Assembly (NCBI RefSeq): GCF_965638725.1
Contig: NC_134973.1
Span: forward strand, 6,382,491 to 6,446,490
DNA: 64,000 nt
Source: Aptenodytes patagonicus
Taxonomy: Eukaryota; Chordata; Aves; Sphenisciformes; Spheniscidae
Reading direction: 5' to 3'
Part shown: positions 37,901 to 50,540 of the stretch, piece after piece
Numbering within the stretch: position 1 is the stretch's first letter
Layout of the letters: every line of letters begins with the position of its first letter
Position numbers and translations under genes: made by a program
Notes under the pieces: model-generated
What the model saw: only the letters and a program-made list of their open reading frames with translations
Database searches by the model: none
Told to the model about the DNA's origin: nothing

Positions 37901-40900
37901 CCGAAGCGGAGCGGCCACATGCACAGGAAGCAAGTAACGTGGTGCCAGGCAAGAGGCTAGCAGAGGAAGAGGACGCTCTTGCTGCCGCTCAGTTGGAGGA
38001 AGATGCTTTAGATTTGGACAGCAAATCGGCACAAGCTATGGCAAGGAAGGAAGCAAAGCGTTTAGTTGTAGCAAAAGGGGAGACAAGTGCACAGACAATA
38101 GAGGAAGAGAAACCGGACTCTGAATCTTTAGTAGTAGAGACCCTAAGCGATCAGAGTAGCAAACGCTCCCAAGGCCTGGAAGCCTCTAGTGGGGAAACAG
38201 CGGAAAAAGGCGCAGGTCCCGAAGCCAAAGATAGCAAAGAAGATGCCAAGAAAACAGAAGACAAAGCTAATTCTGAGGAATCCCCTGCTACTAAAGAGTC
38301 CTCAACCAGTGAGGGCGGTGATCAGAAAAAGAGGTTTGTTTTTTCTCCGTTATAGACCAGATGCTATCTTTTTTTCATTGGTCGTTAAGTGATGCGAATA
38401 AGCTGTTTCCTTCAATTGGCCACCAAGACTGATGAAATTGTAGCCTATTCCTAAAGAGTCTGTTTTATTTCTCCATGTGCAGATATTTTTTTTTTTTTAA
38501 ACGCAGAGGGTTTGATTTCTTTCCTTCCTCAACCTTCAAAGGTTGTTTTCTTAAATTACTCTTATTTCAGTCATCTGCAAAACAGAATTGTCCATTTAAG
38601 GATACAAATCCCATATTTCCTGTCACTCTTCTATAAATTTGCAAAGATAGCGTTTATTTCAGAACTAATTTACTGGTAGGTATTCAACTTTAATGCACAA
38701 TCTAGAATTAACATTCTTCTTGTATATGATCGGTTGAATAATGTGGTGTTTTGTCTTTAGCCCTGTTGAGGAGGACAGAGATACAAAGATAATCTCAAAA
38801 GATGAGAAAGGTATGTTTTAAAAAAAAAAAAAAAAGTACAAATGACTTGAAAAAAAATGTTACGGGGTCAAATCTAACCATTATTTGTGAGTCAATTGTA
38901 GTAAGTAAACATTCAAAAGAATGAATGGAGTAATAGTTCTACTTGCTTTTTGACTTGTCTTTCTTGCATTGCTTATTTTTTGTGTCGTTAATTCCCTAAG
39001 CATGCGTATATCTTCACTGTAATAGTTATACTGGAGTCCTGCTAGCTTCGTGAATGGTGATAGGTACTGGCAAGACCAGAATTTGTCGGAAAAAATCTCA
39101 ACAGATGCATAAATCTATAGGTTTATACTCTGTGTGGCAATTCTGGTGAGGACTGTTAATTCAATGAACCCTCAATGCAGTTGTAACATAGGCCTTCAAA
39201 GCATGAATTGTATATTCAGTTCATGTAACTTCTGTAACCTTATAAACTGACAAAGATTTTAAAAAAAAAGTCTCTTGTGAATTAACATTTAATACTTAGT
39301 AATTCTCAAAGTGATTGAAGTGTAGGAAGACAATATGTAAATGAAAACTCATTAAGACTATTCCAAGTGCACATCAAAAATGGAGTACAGTAGTTCATTT
39401 TTGCAGGCTGCAATGTGTCTGTTGATTTTAAGATTGATTGGAAGAGGTAGAAGTAAAATTGCGTTTGAAGAGGTTTATGAAGAAAAAAAGTTTTGTAGGG
39501 TGATTACTTTTTCATTATTGCATTCTTGTGCTACATGGTCTTTTATGTTTGGCTTTTTTGTACCTTAGGCCGTGTGGGTAGTGGTTCTGGCAGAAATTTG
39601 TGGGTTAGTGGACTTTCATCCTCTACTAGAGCTACAGACTTGAAGAATCTTTTCAGCAAGTATGGAAAGGTATGTAGCAGATACGTAAATTAACAAACCA
39701 TTTTATCAATTTAAAAGGTTGACCTTAAAATTTAGCTCTTACTTTTCCTAAGGAATAACTGCATAGGCTAAGCACTTAAATTTCTTGTGTTCTGTTGAAA
39801 CTCTGTATCTGAAAGTAGCATACTTAATAAAGAAGATTGCCTGGAATGGGATCGGGGGGATCGGGCGGAAAACCATGTTTAGGAGAATCTCTGTGCAGAT
39901 ACCTGCAAAAATGAGGCAATTCTTGACAGGAGAGACTGGTGGGTCATCATCTAGTGTGCTGTAGTCTAATTATATCTCTTGGGTGTCCAGTGATAGTTAA
40001 TGCTGGTTTCAACTGTTCCATTTCAAGGGGTATTCATTTGAGAAATCTAGTCTTTGAGGGCAGGCTTCCATTTGTTCTTCAGTGCCAGATAGGATATGAA
40101 AGCAGAAGTTGTGGAAGGGAACTCTTTCCATGACCATCTCCCCTTCCTCCTAATACATTTCTGAATGTAATATTAAATGTTTGTGTCACTAAGCACGTGC
40201 CTCTGCACTGTCAGAGATTGTCATCTCTGGATAGAAACTAGCAGAGGTGTCCTGTAAGAAAAGACAAAGTGGTGGTAGGTTTTTTAATTATTATTTTTAT
40301 TATTACACCCCCACTCTCCCCCCACATATATATGTCTTCCTTAAGGTATTGACCTGTTTAGCAACTTGAAGATGAATTTTCTGAGCTGGTTATTATGGTG
40401 GTCTCTTTTTCAGCAGAGCTGTATCAACAATCTGTTCCACAATTGGATTTATGTTTCATAGAATTTTGTGTTTGTGTTATACTTTTTTCAGAACACATGT
40501 GGAATAATCTTAAATTTGAACCTTTTCAGCTGTGTTTGTGTTGCTGTTGACTTGGTTGTAAATGCTGTTCACATCATATTCTGTGAAGTAGTCTTTAGTG
40601 AGGCACTTCTAGAAGACGGTTGGCCCAACAGTATAGAGGTCAAGTTAAAACAATAAACTTTCCTTTGCTGCCTGTCACGTGAGCCTAGCGACATTGTCTT
40701 CGTCTTCTGAGAATGCTGATGGAATGTTGTGTGCCGAGCATATTTCCTTCCTGTTAAAAGCGGATAAGTTCTATACTGAGTGGTACTGTAGACAGAGCTG
40801 CTCAAATGGTGATTAAGTTAGAATTTATTTGGCGACAAATCTGCAAACACAGAATAATTTTTTTTTTTTCCCCAAAGGTGGTCGGTGCAAAAGTAGTGAC

Positions 40901-43900
40901 AAATGCTCGCAGTCCTGGTGCTCGCTGTTACGGCTTTGTTACAATGTCAACATCTGAAGAAGCCACTAAGTGTATTAATCATCTCCACAGAACAGAGCTG
41001 CATGGAAAAATGATTTCTGTGGAAAAGGTAAGTGGTAGCTATTCCATGACAGTGTAATGAAAATAAAAGTGTGCAAGTTTAATGTCTGTGTCTCATTATA
41101 AAAATATTTCTGGCTAAAATCCTAGGCAAAAAATGAACCAGCTGGGAAAAAGCCTTCAGACAAAAAAGATGGTGAAACAAGGAAGGAAAAAGACAGGCAC
41201 CATTCTGCAGAGTCCAAATCTGAGAAGTAAAGTGTTTTTTGGTATTTTTCTTTGTTTAAAGGCCACTCATTTGAAATGCAGCCACGTGACCAAAGTGAAC
41301 AGTAACTGTTATAAATCTCAATTTGCTGCTTCATACTGCATCTGAAATAGGAGTAACGCTTGAAAAATTGAAATTGGTGTTCTACAGCCGTAAGTGCATC
41401 TTAATTGGTCCTCTGTACAGAAATATGGAGCTCTTCAGGGTTTAGTATCAAAACTTGTCAGTTATATCAGGAGCTACCCAATCAACTCATTTCTAGATAA
41501 ACCATTATTTTTATCAGAATCGTTCGTCCTCTGATCTGACTCTGGCTCGGTCTGCTCTTTTAACTGACAAATACTTCCAGGATTTAGTCTGTCTTTTTGA
41601 TAGACTGTTTGCATGGTTGGCGAGTGATACTTAATATTTGTTTTTCAAGTGGTCTGTTGCTTTTGAAAGAGGCATTTTGCTTTACAACTTTTCGTTCTCT
41701 CATAAAATTTTAAAAGATTTGGCAGAGGAGATGCTTTGGCAGGCTGGCCTGCTTGCATTGGGTGTTTATTTGTTTACAAAAGCTCTGCTGGTGGAGCTCG
41801 ACCTCTACCTGGGTGGGCCCTCTTCCCCCTATGCTAAGCATGAACTTTACTTATAGGCGGAACAGAAGACTTGACTTCTAGCACTCGAAGTCTCCAAATA
41901 CAGAAGGATTATCTGTTGTTTCTCACTTTTGGTCAGCTTTAGCTTAGTATTGGTTGCTACTCTTGTGCTTACAAATATGCATTGGCTTCAGCACTGCAGC
42001 ATGGAGGGTATTGAGAGTGGGTTTTTGGAGAGTATTTTTGGAAGGTTTGTGTTGAGTTTTTTTGGATTGGTTTTTTTTTTTTTTGACGTGGTTGGCTTGA
42101 TCAGAGTGGTTATATAGCACTTTTTTTAGGTTCTCTATTAAAGCAAAGTTTACCTATAGGTCTGTTGGTATTAAGAAGGAGGAGAAGACAGACAAGAAAG
42201 ATGATGCTAAGAAATCAGAAAAAGATGGAAAAGACGAAAAAGAAGGAAAAGAGAAAGATGAACAAAAGGCCGGATCCTCTGATAGATCTAGGGCAAGCAA
42301 ATCAGGTAATTCTAGCCGCCTTTCAGAAATGTTTTCAAGGATATTTGTTTTAAACAAATTTTAAAAAATTGGTACAATGAATATAAGTGACTGCAACAAA
42401 GCTTCTACTTTGCATCCAAAAAAATTTCCTTTATCAGCTAAGTAGGAAATGGAAGAACAAGTGTAAACAGTCAGAAGCGTGGCTGATAAGAAGACTTCAG
42501 CTTCTGCAAACCTCAATGTTTTTATTAGATGTGATTCATAATTCAGTAAAAAGACCATGAAGCGTACTTAGTAATAGTGAGGTTTTCCTGGTGAACAAAA
42601 ACCACCACCAGAAAATATCTTGAAAACTTTTTTTCTGACTTAGAATGCTATTAACTTAGCAACAAATTTTTCATAATTACTGGGCTTTAAATACTCAAAA
42701 CAGTAAACTGTGAATTTTATGGAACTATCACTGGGTTTAGACCTGACACATTGTGTGGCTCTGTGTGATTTTTTTTTTTTTGGTTGTTTTGTTTTGTTTT
42801 TTTAAACTGTGGCAAAGGGATGTACTTTGCAGACAGAAGAATGAAATTAAATTTGCTTTCTTTTAACTGTCATCCCTGCCAGAAAACAGTACTGTAATTT
42901 TGTGGTAGCTTTACTGCCCCCATCCCCAACTTGGCCAAATCTTGGTAAGCTATTCAAATCATAAATGTACTCTTCTGTAAGTTATTTAAAACCTCATTAA
43001 AATAACTTTTTACTGCTTAGTATCTTGACGGTTTTAAATCTTGCAAGAATTTTTGAATGTCTTGTGTATTATTTATTCTCAGATGTATTTTGTTTTCTAG
43101 CGAGTCGAGGAACCGAAAGGACAGTGGTAATGGATAAATCTAAAGGAGAACCAGTTATTAGCGTGAAAACTTCTACATCAAAAGAGAGGGTAAGTACAAA
43201 TTTCAGAGAAGCCTTTGTGTAAAAATAGGTGTCAAATAGCTTTATATGCATATAGTTGAAGGGGTTTTTTGCCCTGCATATTGGGAACAGTTATTCTGTT
43301 AGGACTTTTTAGAAAGCATTAGGGTGTTAATGATGCTGCAGAGGTAAATGCTTATGGTTCACCTTTATAGTTTTTTTGTTGCTGCTGTCCTAGTTGAAGA
43401 AGTAGAGTTGCAATATGAAAATGGTGTTAAGATGATGTGTTTCCCCGAGCGTGGAGTGTGGTGACCGGTGACCTTTAAAGTGGTGTATCATTTGCCACTG
43501 GTGCAAGTCAGATCATGTGCCCCTAGTATTTATATATAAACTCTTTAGAAGTTCTAGCCAAATTTGGGGCACTCTTCCCTGACCTACTTTTCCATGGAAT
43601 TCCAACTTCATTTACCTCTGGGAAGGTCTGTTTTGTTCAGGTTGGCATAAGGTAGGCCTTTTGCCTAGGAATTTTAGCTAAAAATGCACTGTGTTCAGCT
43701 AATGTATTGTTTTGATTTAACTCAGAGTACGAAAAGCCAGGATCGCAAATCTGAGAGCAAAGAAAAGCAAGATATTTTATCGTTTGATAAGATCAAAGAA
43801 CAGCGGGAACGTGAACGTCAGAGACAGAGGGAGCGAGAAATCAGGGAAACAGAAAGACGCCGGTGAGTTTTCCCAGTGAGTTTTCCCAGTTTCACTCTAA

Positions 43901-46900
43901 GCTTTGAATGGCATTTGTTTTTACTTCCTTTATCTGTGTTTTGGGCAGGCTGCCAAGTAGTGTCATGCTGGCCCTCCAACTTTAGTATCTCAGCTTGATT
44001 TGATACTAACTTATTGATAGAACACACATAATGCCAAATTATGAAGGTTTTTACTGCTGAAATTGATCTTCTTTAAGCCTATGCTTTTCAGGAGACTGGT
44101 TGAATAATAAGTTTTGTAGGTGCTTTCAGGTCTCATGTTCCACTTGATCAGATTTGAATTTCAGTACTTGATTTTTTCCCTGGAAGTTCATAAATACTTC
44201 CTGTTTGTCAGACTTCTGTGTTGGGACATGCTGTGCTCTATGAAAGCTTTTTCAGAGCTGACTTAGAGTAGATAACTGTGTTACTTATGCAGAATGCTTA
44301 CCCTTGCTCCTTTCATCTGTATGGACTTTTTTTTTTTCCCCCCTGCTAAACTAAGCAGCTGCGATTTAGGTGAGAGAAGAGATCATTCACATTTAAGTAG
44401 GTAGTGGGAAGAACATAGAAACTTTAAAAAAAAGAATACACTCGAAACCCCACCCAAAACAAAGAAGCAATAAGGCTTAGACTTAAGATTCTCAACTGAA
44501 AACAAAGTATCCTTTTCAATTAGAGAAAGAGAGAGGCGAGAACGAGAACAACGTCTTCAAGCTATTCATGAGCGGGATGAAAGACAGAGGCTCCAGAGAG
44601 AGCGAGAACGACTTGAATTTCAAAGGCAGCGTCTTGATAGAGAGCGCTTGGAGAGGGAGAGATTGGAGAGAGAAAGAATGCACATAGAGCAGGAAAGGAG
44701 GCGAGAACAGGAACGAATCCAGCGAGAGAGGGAAGAGCTGCGACGTCAGCAGGAACAGCTACGCTATGAACAAGAACGGCGATCTGCCATGAGAAGGCCT
44801 TATGATCCTGACGGGAGGTAAGGATAACCGCAATGAGATTCCAAACTCTTTGGCCACATCCAGTTACAGATAGAGCATTCTAAAGCCTACTCACTCTAAA
44901 TTGTGAGTATTCTTGCTAAAGCAGTCATGGGAGCTCACAACTGAAAGACTATTTGCATGTTGCTTTTAACACTTTAATATCGACCTTGAGAAAGAGCAAA
45001 TGTCATCCTCTTATACCTGTAAGCACAATTTTATTACAGCAGGTTTAAAATTCTTATTTCCCAAAGAGGAGTGGCCAAGAATAAAAACTGTGCGTATTGA
45101 CTCTAAAGCAGGATTGCTAGCGGGAACAGATACTCATTCTCTTCTCATGTCAGCACATGCTGAGATTAAGCTTTTTGTATAGTGTCAATATACATAGCTT
45201 CCTCTGAAACTGAAATGTGATGCCCACTTAACACACAAGGGGTTTTAATTATAAATAAAAAATAATTGTTTGGATAATTGCATTGAATGAAGTTTGATAT
45301 CAAGAGAGCATGAAAGGAAACTTGTTTTGAGATTACTACTAATAGTGACCTTTTTCGTAGGCGAGATGACCTGTACTGGCCAGAGGCGAAGCGAATGGCA
45401 ATGGATGATAGGTATTCTGAATTTAGTCGTCAAGACCGCTTCCACGACTTTGACCACAGGGATCGTGGCCGATACCAAGATCATTGTTTGGACAGGTCGG
45501 TAAGGCGGTGTCTTTTCTTCCTATACCTTTATGGAAATTAGGCGTCTTTTTGTGGCTTACTAATGGCTTGAAGGGTGCCGAAAGAGAAGAGCGAAACAGA
45601 TGACCCTTGTGCATTTCTCGTGTCTAATTTTATACGTGCTTGCAATCCTGTGTTTCCATCACTTACGGACATACCGGAAAGAGGCTGCATAAAGATTATA
45701 AGCCAAGTCCTAATGTAGTCTGCCGTGATGCCAAGGGAGATCTACAGCTTCTCTTGAGATGTATGGAAATCTGGTTTATGAATCCCTGTTTGTTAGCCTA
45801 AGATTTAGCCATTTCCTTTTGCTTTTAAAACTTTCCCTACTTTCATCTTTGCAGCCTAGCTAACACAGATTTTTAGTTCCACAGAATGCAAAAACACTTT
45901 CTGCATAGTGCTATTGAGACTTCCGTTTTGCTCTCAAAGAATCTTTGGCAAAAAACATACCGCTTTGCTTTTGCTTGTAACTCATTTCTGATACTGGTAG
46001 GTTCACTCAGTATTCTCCCTTGGTACCATCGAGTACCTGACCGTGCCTCAGTGATGCCTTGCTTACCCATATTACAGTAATAGATGTTACTTTGATCTCT
46101 TTCCATGCTATGAAAGAAGAACTCATTTGAATATCTTACTACTAAACAAACATTGGTGTTCAGATTTACAGCCTAATGAAGATAAACTTTCATGCGCTAT
46201 TTCATACAGACATCGGAATTATGATTACTGTGTTGATTCAGCTGAAACGTCTCTTTCTTGTTCCAGAAGAGACGGTTCAAGAGGAATACCAGATCGAGAT
46301 GGGCAGGTGGGTTGTACCCAAATAACTGCTTCAGTTAAAAAGCCAAACAAACCGACCCCAAAGCGGAAAGAACACAGTGCGCATGCTGCCTAATTCTTAA
46401 ATGCAGGCACCGCTGGGTTTAAACTGAGCAGATGTTCAAGCAGCAACTGATTTTGCGCGCTAATGTGCGGAACGTAAGTTATTAAGTTATCCACTTGCTA
46501 GGGCGGTAGCCACAGATTGGGGCGGGGGGGAAATCTCCGAGTGATGGGAGCTACAGTACGGCATCTTTTCAGGCTGGTACGTGGTGATTAAAAGTTCTCT
46601 GGTTAACCATCTTAGGTGTCCATATTGTGTTAAGAGGTAGTTACTGTAGTGTCTTATCCTTAGCTGGCGAGGGATCCCTTCTCTGACACTTATCTAAATG
46701 GTTTGTAGAAGGTAACTGGTGTCATAATGGAGCAAGGCAGATGACTGTAAAAGAACAGGTGTGAAAACCAGTACCACAACGGTATACAAAACCTTTCATT
46801 TCTGAAGAGAGGTAGGAAGTAGGCAGATATTCTGTGTAAAAATTAAAAATCTGGAGCCAGAATGTAAGCCTTAAAAAAAAAAAAACAACCAAAAAACAAC

Positions 46901-48868
46901 CACAAAACAAACAAAAAAACCAAACACCCCCCCCCCCCCCCAAACACCCACAAAAAACAAAACCCAAAAACAAAACAAAAAACACTCTACCAAACAAAAA
47001 GACCACTCTACCAAACAAAAAGCCGCCTCCCACCAATGAGTGGAGCGGAGTCTGTGCTGTGAAACAAAGTAAGTGCCTAGAGTGAATCTCACACAGTAGC
47101 AACAATGAAACCAGTAAAAAATGAGACGGCTACTGTTCTGTTTTCTGACAGCTTATAGAAAGGCAACCTCTGAGGAGCTGAATTTTTGCAATCCTAAAAG
47201 AAAACCTGTATTGATTCTTCACATAACTCTGTACCCTTTACCTTCCAGCATTACCCAGATGAACGCCACGGAGGGCCCGATCGTCACTCCCGGGATAGTT
47301 GGGGTGGCTATGGGTCTGACAGAAGAATGAGTGAAGGGAGAGGGATACCTCCACAAACCCGGTTAGTGCATATGAAATAAGGGAAGTGATTTGTTGGTTC
47401 TTAAAATTTTAACGCTCGGTGAACCTTTGAAGGGTGACAGCGGAAGCAGTTTGGCAAGTGTGAATCCTCTCTCCAGATAGTTTCTTCGAACATCTGGAGA
47501 AGCAAGGAATTCACACATGTAGTTCCCTTGCGCATCAAGAGAATGGAGCATTGTAGTGAGTAAAGTGCTGCTCAGTTAGCTCAGCTCATAACTGTGGTTC
47601 TCTTGTAAATAACTTTCTTTTCTACAGATGAGATTCAGTCCTGTACCAGATGCTCCAGTAACACCTACAAAAGTCTCATTTGTGGCTAGCGGTCAGGTTT
47701 TAAGGAAATCGAGTCAGAATCTCTGCAATGGCAGGGGTGGGGAACTGAGACGCATCTGGAATCGTAGCGGCTTCTCTTTAAACCAGCTAGTTGAGCTATG
47801 GGCATATTCCAGATACATAATGTTCAGTTCTACATAAAATATACCAGACAGAGGAATGGCAGTCGATGAATTGTTCCATGTTTAAGTATTTTAGTACATG
47901 CGATACTAATTATGTCTCTGTAGATCAGAAAAAGATGAGCTTTGTTGTGCGAAGGACACTGTTCAGCAAGTTTTTCATCATTTCTCTCTGACCAGTTTTT
48001 ATTGCAATGATTGGGTGGCTATAGATACAGCTTGATTAACAATTTAATACACTTTTGTATGGGGTACAGTGTTTGGCTTTACCCTATGCTGCTAAATGGA
48101 TAAGGGACACACCTAGAAGATGTTCTTTTATTTTTTTAAGAGATGGACGTGACTGGGGAGATCATGGTCGAAAGTTAGAGGGGCATCAAGATCGTTCATG
48201 GCAGGGAAATGTGGATGGAGGAATGATGGGACGGGATCATGAGAGATGGCAAGGTACACTTGCTGCTTACCAGTGTGATCGTGGTTTTTTCTATGAATTA
48301 CTGCTGCTGAACTTCTAGTGGTAGTTAAAATTCCTATGGAGCTTTAACAGCATTACCAAGAAAGCAAATAAAATTCTGGGAATAAGGTGGCTTTTTTATT
48401 AGGAAAACACAAAAGTCTGTCTTTTTTTTTGTTTTTTTTTTTTTTTTTTAAATTAGGTGGTGATAGAAGCATGCCTGGTCAGTCAGGACCAGGCCATGTG
48501 ATGAATCGAGGAGGGATGTCGGGGTAAGAAGCTTTGTCAGAGTGCTTACAATGTTTTTATAATAGTTGACTGATCTGTATAAAAGAAGAAATTCCTGTGT
48601 CAATTGTGAAAAATAGTATTTTCAGCTTCTACTTAACTATGGATTGGCAGTAGAAAAAAACCTAAGCAAACATCTCTTCTCAGAGTCACAGTAGTATTAA
48701 CTTTTCTGGGCAATTTTCAATTTGTCTGGTCTTGTTTTTAGGCGTGGAGGCTTCACGCAAGTTGGAAACCAGAGCCAAATGATGCAGAGTAGCGGAATAC
48801 AAGGAGTGTTTGCGGGCCAGGAACGGACAGACAGACCGAATGAACCCCGTTTTACCCGCCGCTACTGA
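31410..48868 (+). CDS. SAFB2: Scaffold attachment factor B2 (SAFB2), 21 coding exons
   Basis: Paralogue of SAFB with the same nuclear DNA/RNA-binding role. Exons: 31410-31601, 32525-32612, 34348-34412, 34501-34779, 35988-36050, 36827-36854, 37835-38333, 38761-38810, 39569-39669, 40878-41027, 41126-41226, 42160-42305, 43101-43189, 43726-43862, 44524-44817, 45361-45495, 46267-46306, 47249-47361, 48141-48253, 48457-48523, 48742-48868; total 2,877 nt, 958 aa. SAP about 31-67; RRM 430-505 (RNP2 LWVSGL 432-437, RNP1 RCYGFVTM 471-478); Lys/Glu-rich 506-587; Arg/Glu coiled coil about 625-750; Gly/Arg tail ending FTRRY. SAFB2 rather than SAFB because of [15 protein letters not shown] and [16 protein letters not shown]. 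Every exon pairs with one in SAFB and length differences are all multiples of three. Exon 4 is 72 nt longer here. Confidence 0.93.
35457..35486 (+). repeat. GTCCCC-type short tandem repeat, SAFB2 intron 4
   Basis: Five imperfect copies of GTCCC/GTCCCC in a row. Intronic and C-rich on the coding strand. No function apparent. Confidence 0.7.
37475..38567 (+). repeat. Right arm of the 1,093-bp identical inverted tract (SAFB2 intron 6 to intron 7)
   Basis: Partner of 24044-25136. It contains SAFB2 exon 7 (37835-38333, 499 nt), which gives both proteins the same acidic segment starting [16 protein letters not shown]. Left of it (37402-37472) the match continues with two mismatches at 37473-37474 and one at 37401, then falls to patchy similarity as far as about 37026. 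To the right, identity ends at 38567 and the introns cannot be aligned for the next 150 bases. Confidence 0.92.
46880..47035 (+). repeat. A/C-only low-complexity tract with a 15-C run, SAFB2 intron 17
   Basis: Built almost wholly of A and C, with an uninterrupted C run at 46927-46941 and many CAAA/CCAAAC units. It lies in the intron between exons 17 and 18. Length is likely to vary between individuals and to be error-prone in sequencing. Confidence 0.75.
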
Positions 48869-48874
48869 AAGCAC

Positions 48875-48905
<31 letters not shown>

Positions 48906-49042
48906 AATGCCAGATGACAATGGTGGTGAATTTTATTAACCGGGGTCACCTTGAATTTGTGATTACAAAAAGCAAGACTGCTGCTGCATTGTAGCCAAAT
49001 ATTATGTCAACTTGTTGGTTTGGTTTCTTTTTTTTTTTTTGT

Positions 49043-49116
49043 AATAAATGTGTTCTTGGTGAAACATCGCTTAAAGTTTCTGTTAGTGAAACATTCCATT
49101 TTTCAAAAATAATAAA
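49043..49116 (+). terminator. Polyadenylation signals of SAFB2
   Basis: AATAAA occurs at 49043-49048 and again at 49111-49116, 175 and 243 bases after the stop at 48866-48868, each followed by T-rich sequence. The 3' UTR would therefore end near 49065 or 49135. The start of the 3' UTR holds an AT dinucleotide run followed by a long T run (48877-48905). Confidence 0.65.
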
Positions 49117-49135
49117 ATCAGTTTATGGCTACTAC

Positions 49136-50379
49136 TTTCTTGTTTTGAGAGTCTTTGGCAATATGCCTCTCAAGGGGCTTAGAAGGCAGTAAAGGAAAGA
49201 GACAGTTCCCTTTCAACACCATGAGATTCTAAGGGATGTGATGAATCTGTGATGGTGTGGATGTGTATGTCCTTACCTGCAGTTGAGAGAGGAGGGATCA
49301 CCATGTTTTCTCATTTATTTCTCCACCAGTTGTTACACCATAAATGAGTATGAGTAGGAAGCACTGCGGCCCTAAGCCAAAGAGATGCTGGATCCCCAAG
49401 CTGTTGATACAATGCCTTACATGATAGTTTAGTTCCCATTTAACCACGTAGGTGCCCTGTGTTCACATAAAAGTGAAACTCAGTCTAGATGCTTGTCCCT
49501 CTTCTAGTCCCTCTGGTGCTCTCTGCTGCTCTGCATCACTCCTGTCCTACTCTTGATCCTTCTTTCTCTCCCCATCCCTCTGACTGGCACCCCATGTCTT
49601 TATCTTGCTGCCTATCCCTCTTCCCCCTGCAAGGCCCAGGAGAGTGGGCAGCAGGTGCCCCCCATGCCCCTGCAAGGCCTGGGAGAACGCTAATCCCTCC
49701 TTCATTTCCCTGCCCTGCCTCAGGACCCTTCTGCTCCCTTTATGTTGCCTCCTGAAGCCTGCCTTGTGCCCCAGAGTACTCCCCCCCCCCCCCCATCTTA
49801 GATGCCTCTGTTCAGTCCCTGGGTCCCCTGAGGACATCTGTACTCATGGGGAGTATGAGTACATACCTTACCATGTCCCCAAGCCTTCTTTTGTCACTGG
49901 CTCCCCCAGGACCCCTCTGCTCCCTGTCCTGATGTGTCCTGAGGCCATCTGTTTTCCCCTCAGGGCACTTCTGCTCTCTAGCACGTTTTGGACCCATCTT
50001 GTTCCCTCAGAACCTCTCCTATGGCCATCTTTGTGCCCAAAGAATACTCTTCCCCCCCCCCCTGCTGTCTAGGATGCCTCTGTTCAGGCCCTCACCCTCC
50101 AAGGACAGCTGTAGTCTGCTCAGATCCCGTCCCGAGGCTCTCATGGCATTCCTGAGCCTTGTCTCTCTCGAGCCCTCTGGACCCCTCTTCTCCCATTGAG
50201 ATGCCTCCTCAGAGCTTCTTTGTGCCCCGCAGCCCTCCGCTAACTCTGTAACGCCCTTTAGTCCTCTCTTATTCCCCGAGAATCTGTCCTGAGGCCATCT
50301 TTGTGCCCCACAGCACTCTTCTTTTTCCTCTCCGCCATCTATGACGCCTCAGTCCCTGATGACACCTGTCAAAAGGTGG
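49136..50379 (+). repeat. Degenerate C/T-rich repeats downstream of SAFB2
   Basis: From about 49480 the plus strand is pyrimidine-rich and made of diverged copies of a block with landmarks GATGCCTCTGTTCAG, CCCCTGAGGACATCTGTACT and GCCATCTTTGTGCCC, recurring at roughly 100-250 base spacing. Poly-C runs interrupt it at 49782-49796 and 50052-50062. The same landmarks return at 63880-64000, so this is probably the end of an earlier unit of the array described below. 49136-49480 holds nothing I recognise. Confidence 0.6.
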
Positions 50380-50540
50380 CTCGCTGCTGCTGCCCGCCGG
50401 CCAAAAGTGGTACTGCAGGTGGGACGCTGCGCATGCGCAGAGGGGCGCGCGCATGTGCTCACTGCTGCCTTCTGGCGAACGAAACGTGGTACTGCAGGTA
50501 GGGCGCTGCGCATGCGCACTGTCGACAGCTCTGCGGGCGC
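50380..50540 (+). repeat. Two outlying units of the NRF1-site minisatellite
   Basis: Two adjacent copies of the 79-bp unit, each with GGTACTGCAGGT followed by GCTGCGCATGCGCA, stand about 1.1 kb upstream of the main array. The surrounding C/T-rich block belongs to the unit before 50873. They may be what is left of an older array or the seed of the larger one. Confidence 0.8.

Noticed and set aside
24219-38392. A 67-codon Lys/Arg-rich ORF present in both inverted arms
   Set aside because: It overlaps exon 7 in another frame and exists twice only because the tract itself is identical.
11416-48868. Calling either SAFB copy a processed pseudogene or broken copy
   Set aside because: Both have introns at the same places, consensus splice sites, full SAP and RRM domains and an uninterrupted frame summing to a multiple of three.
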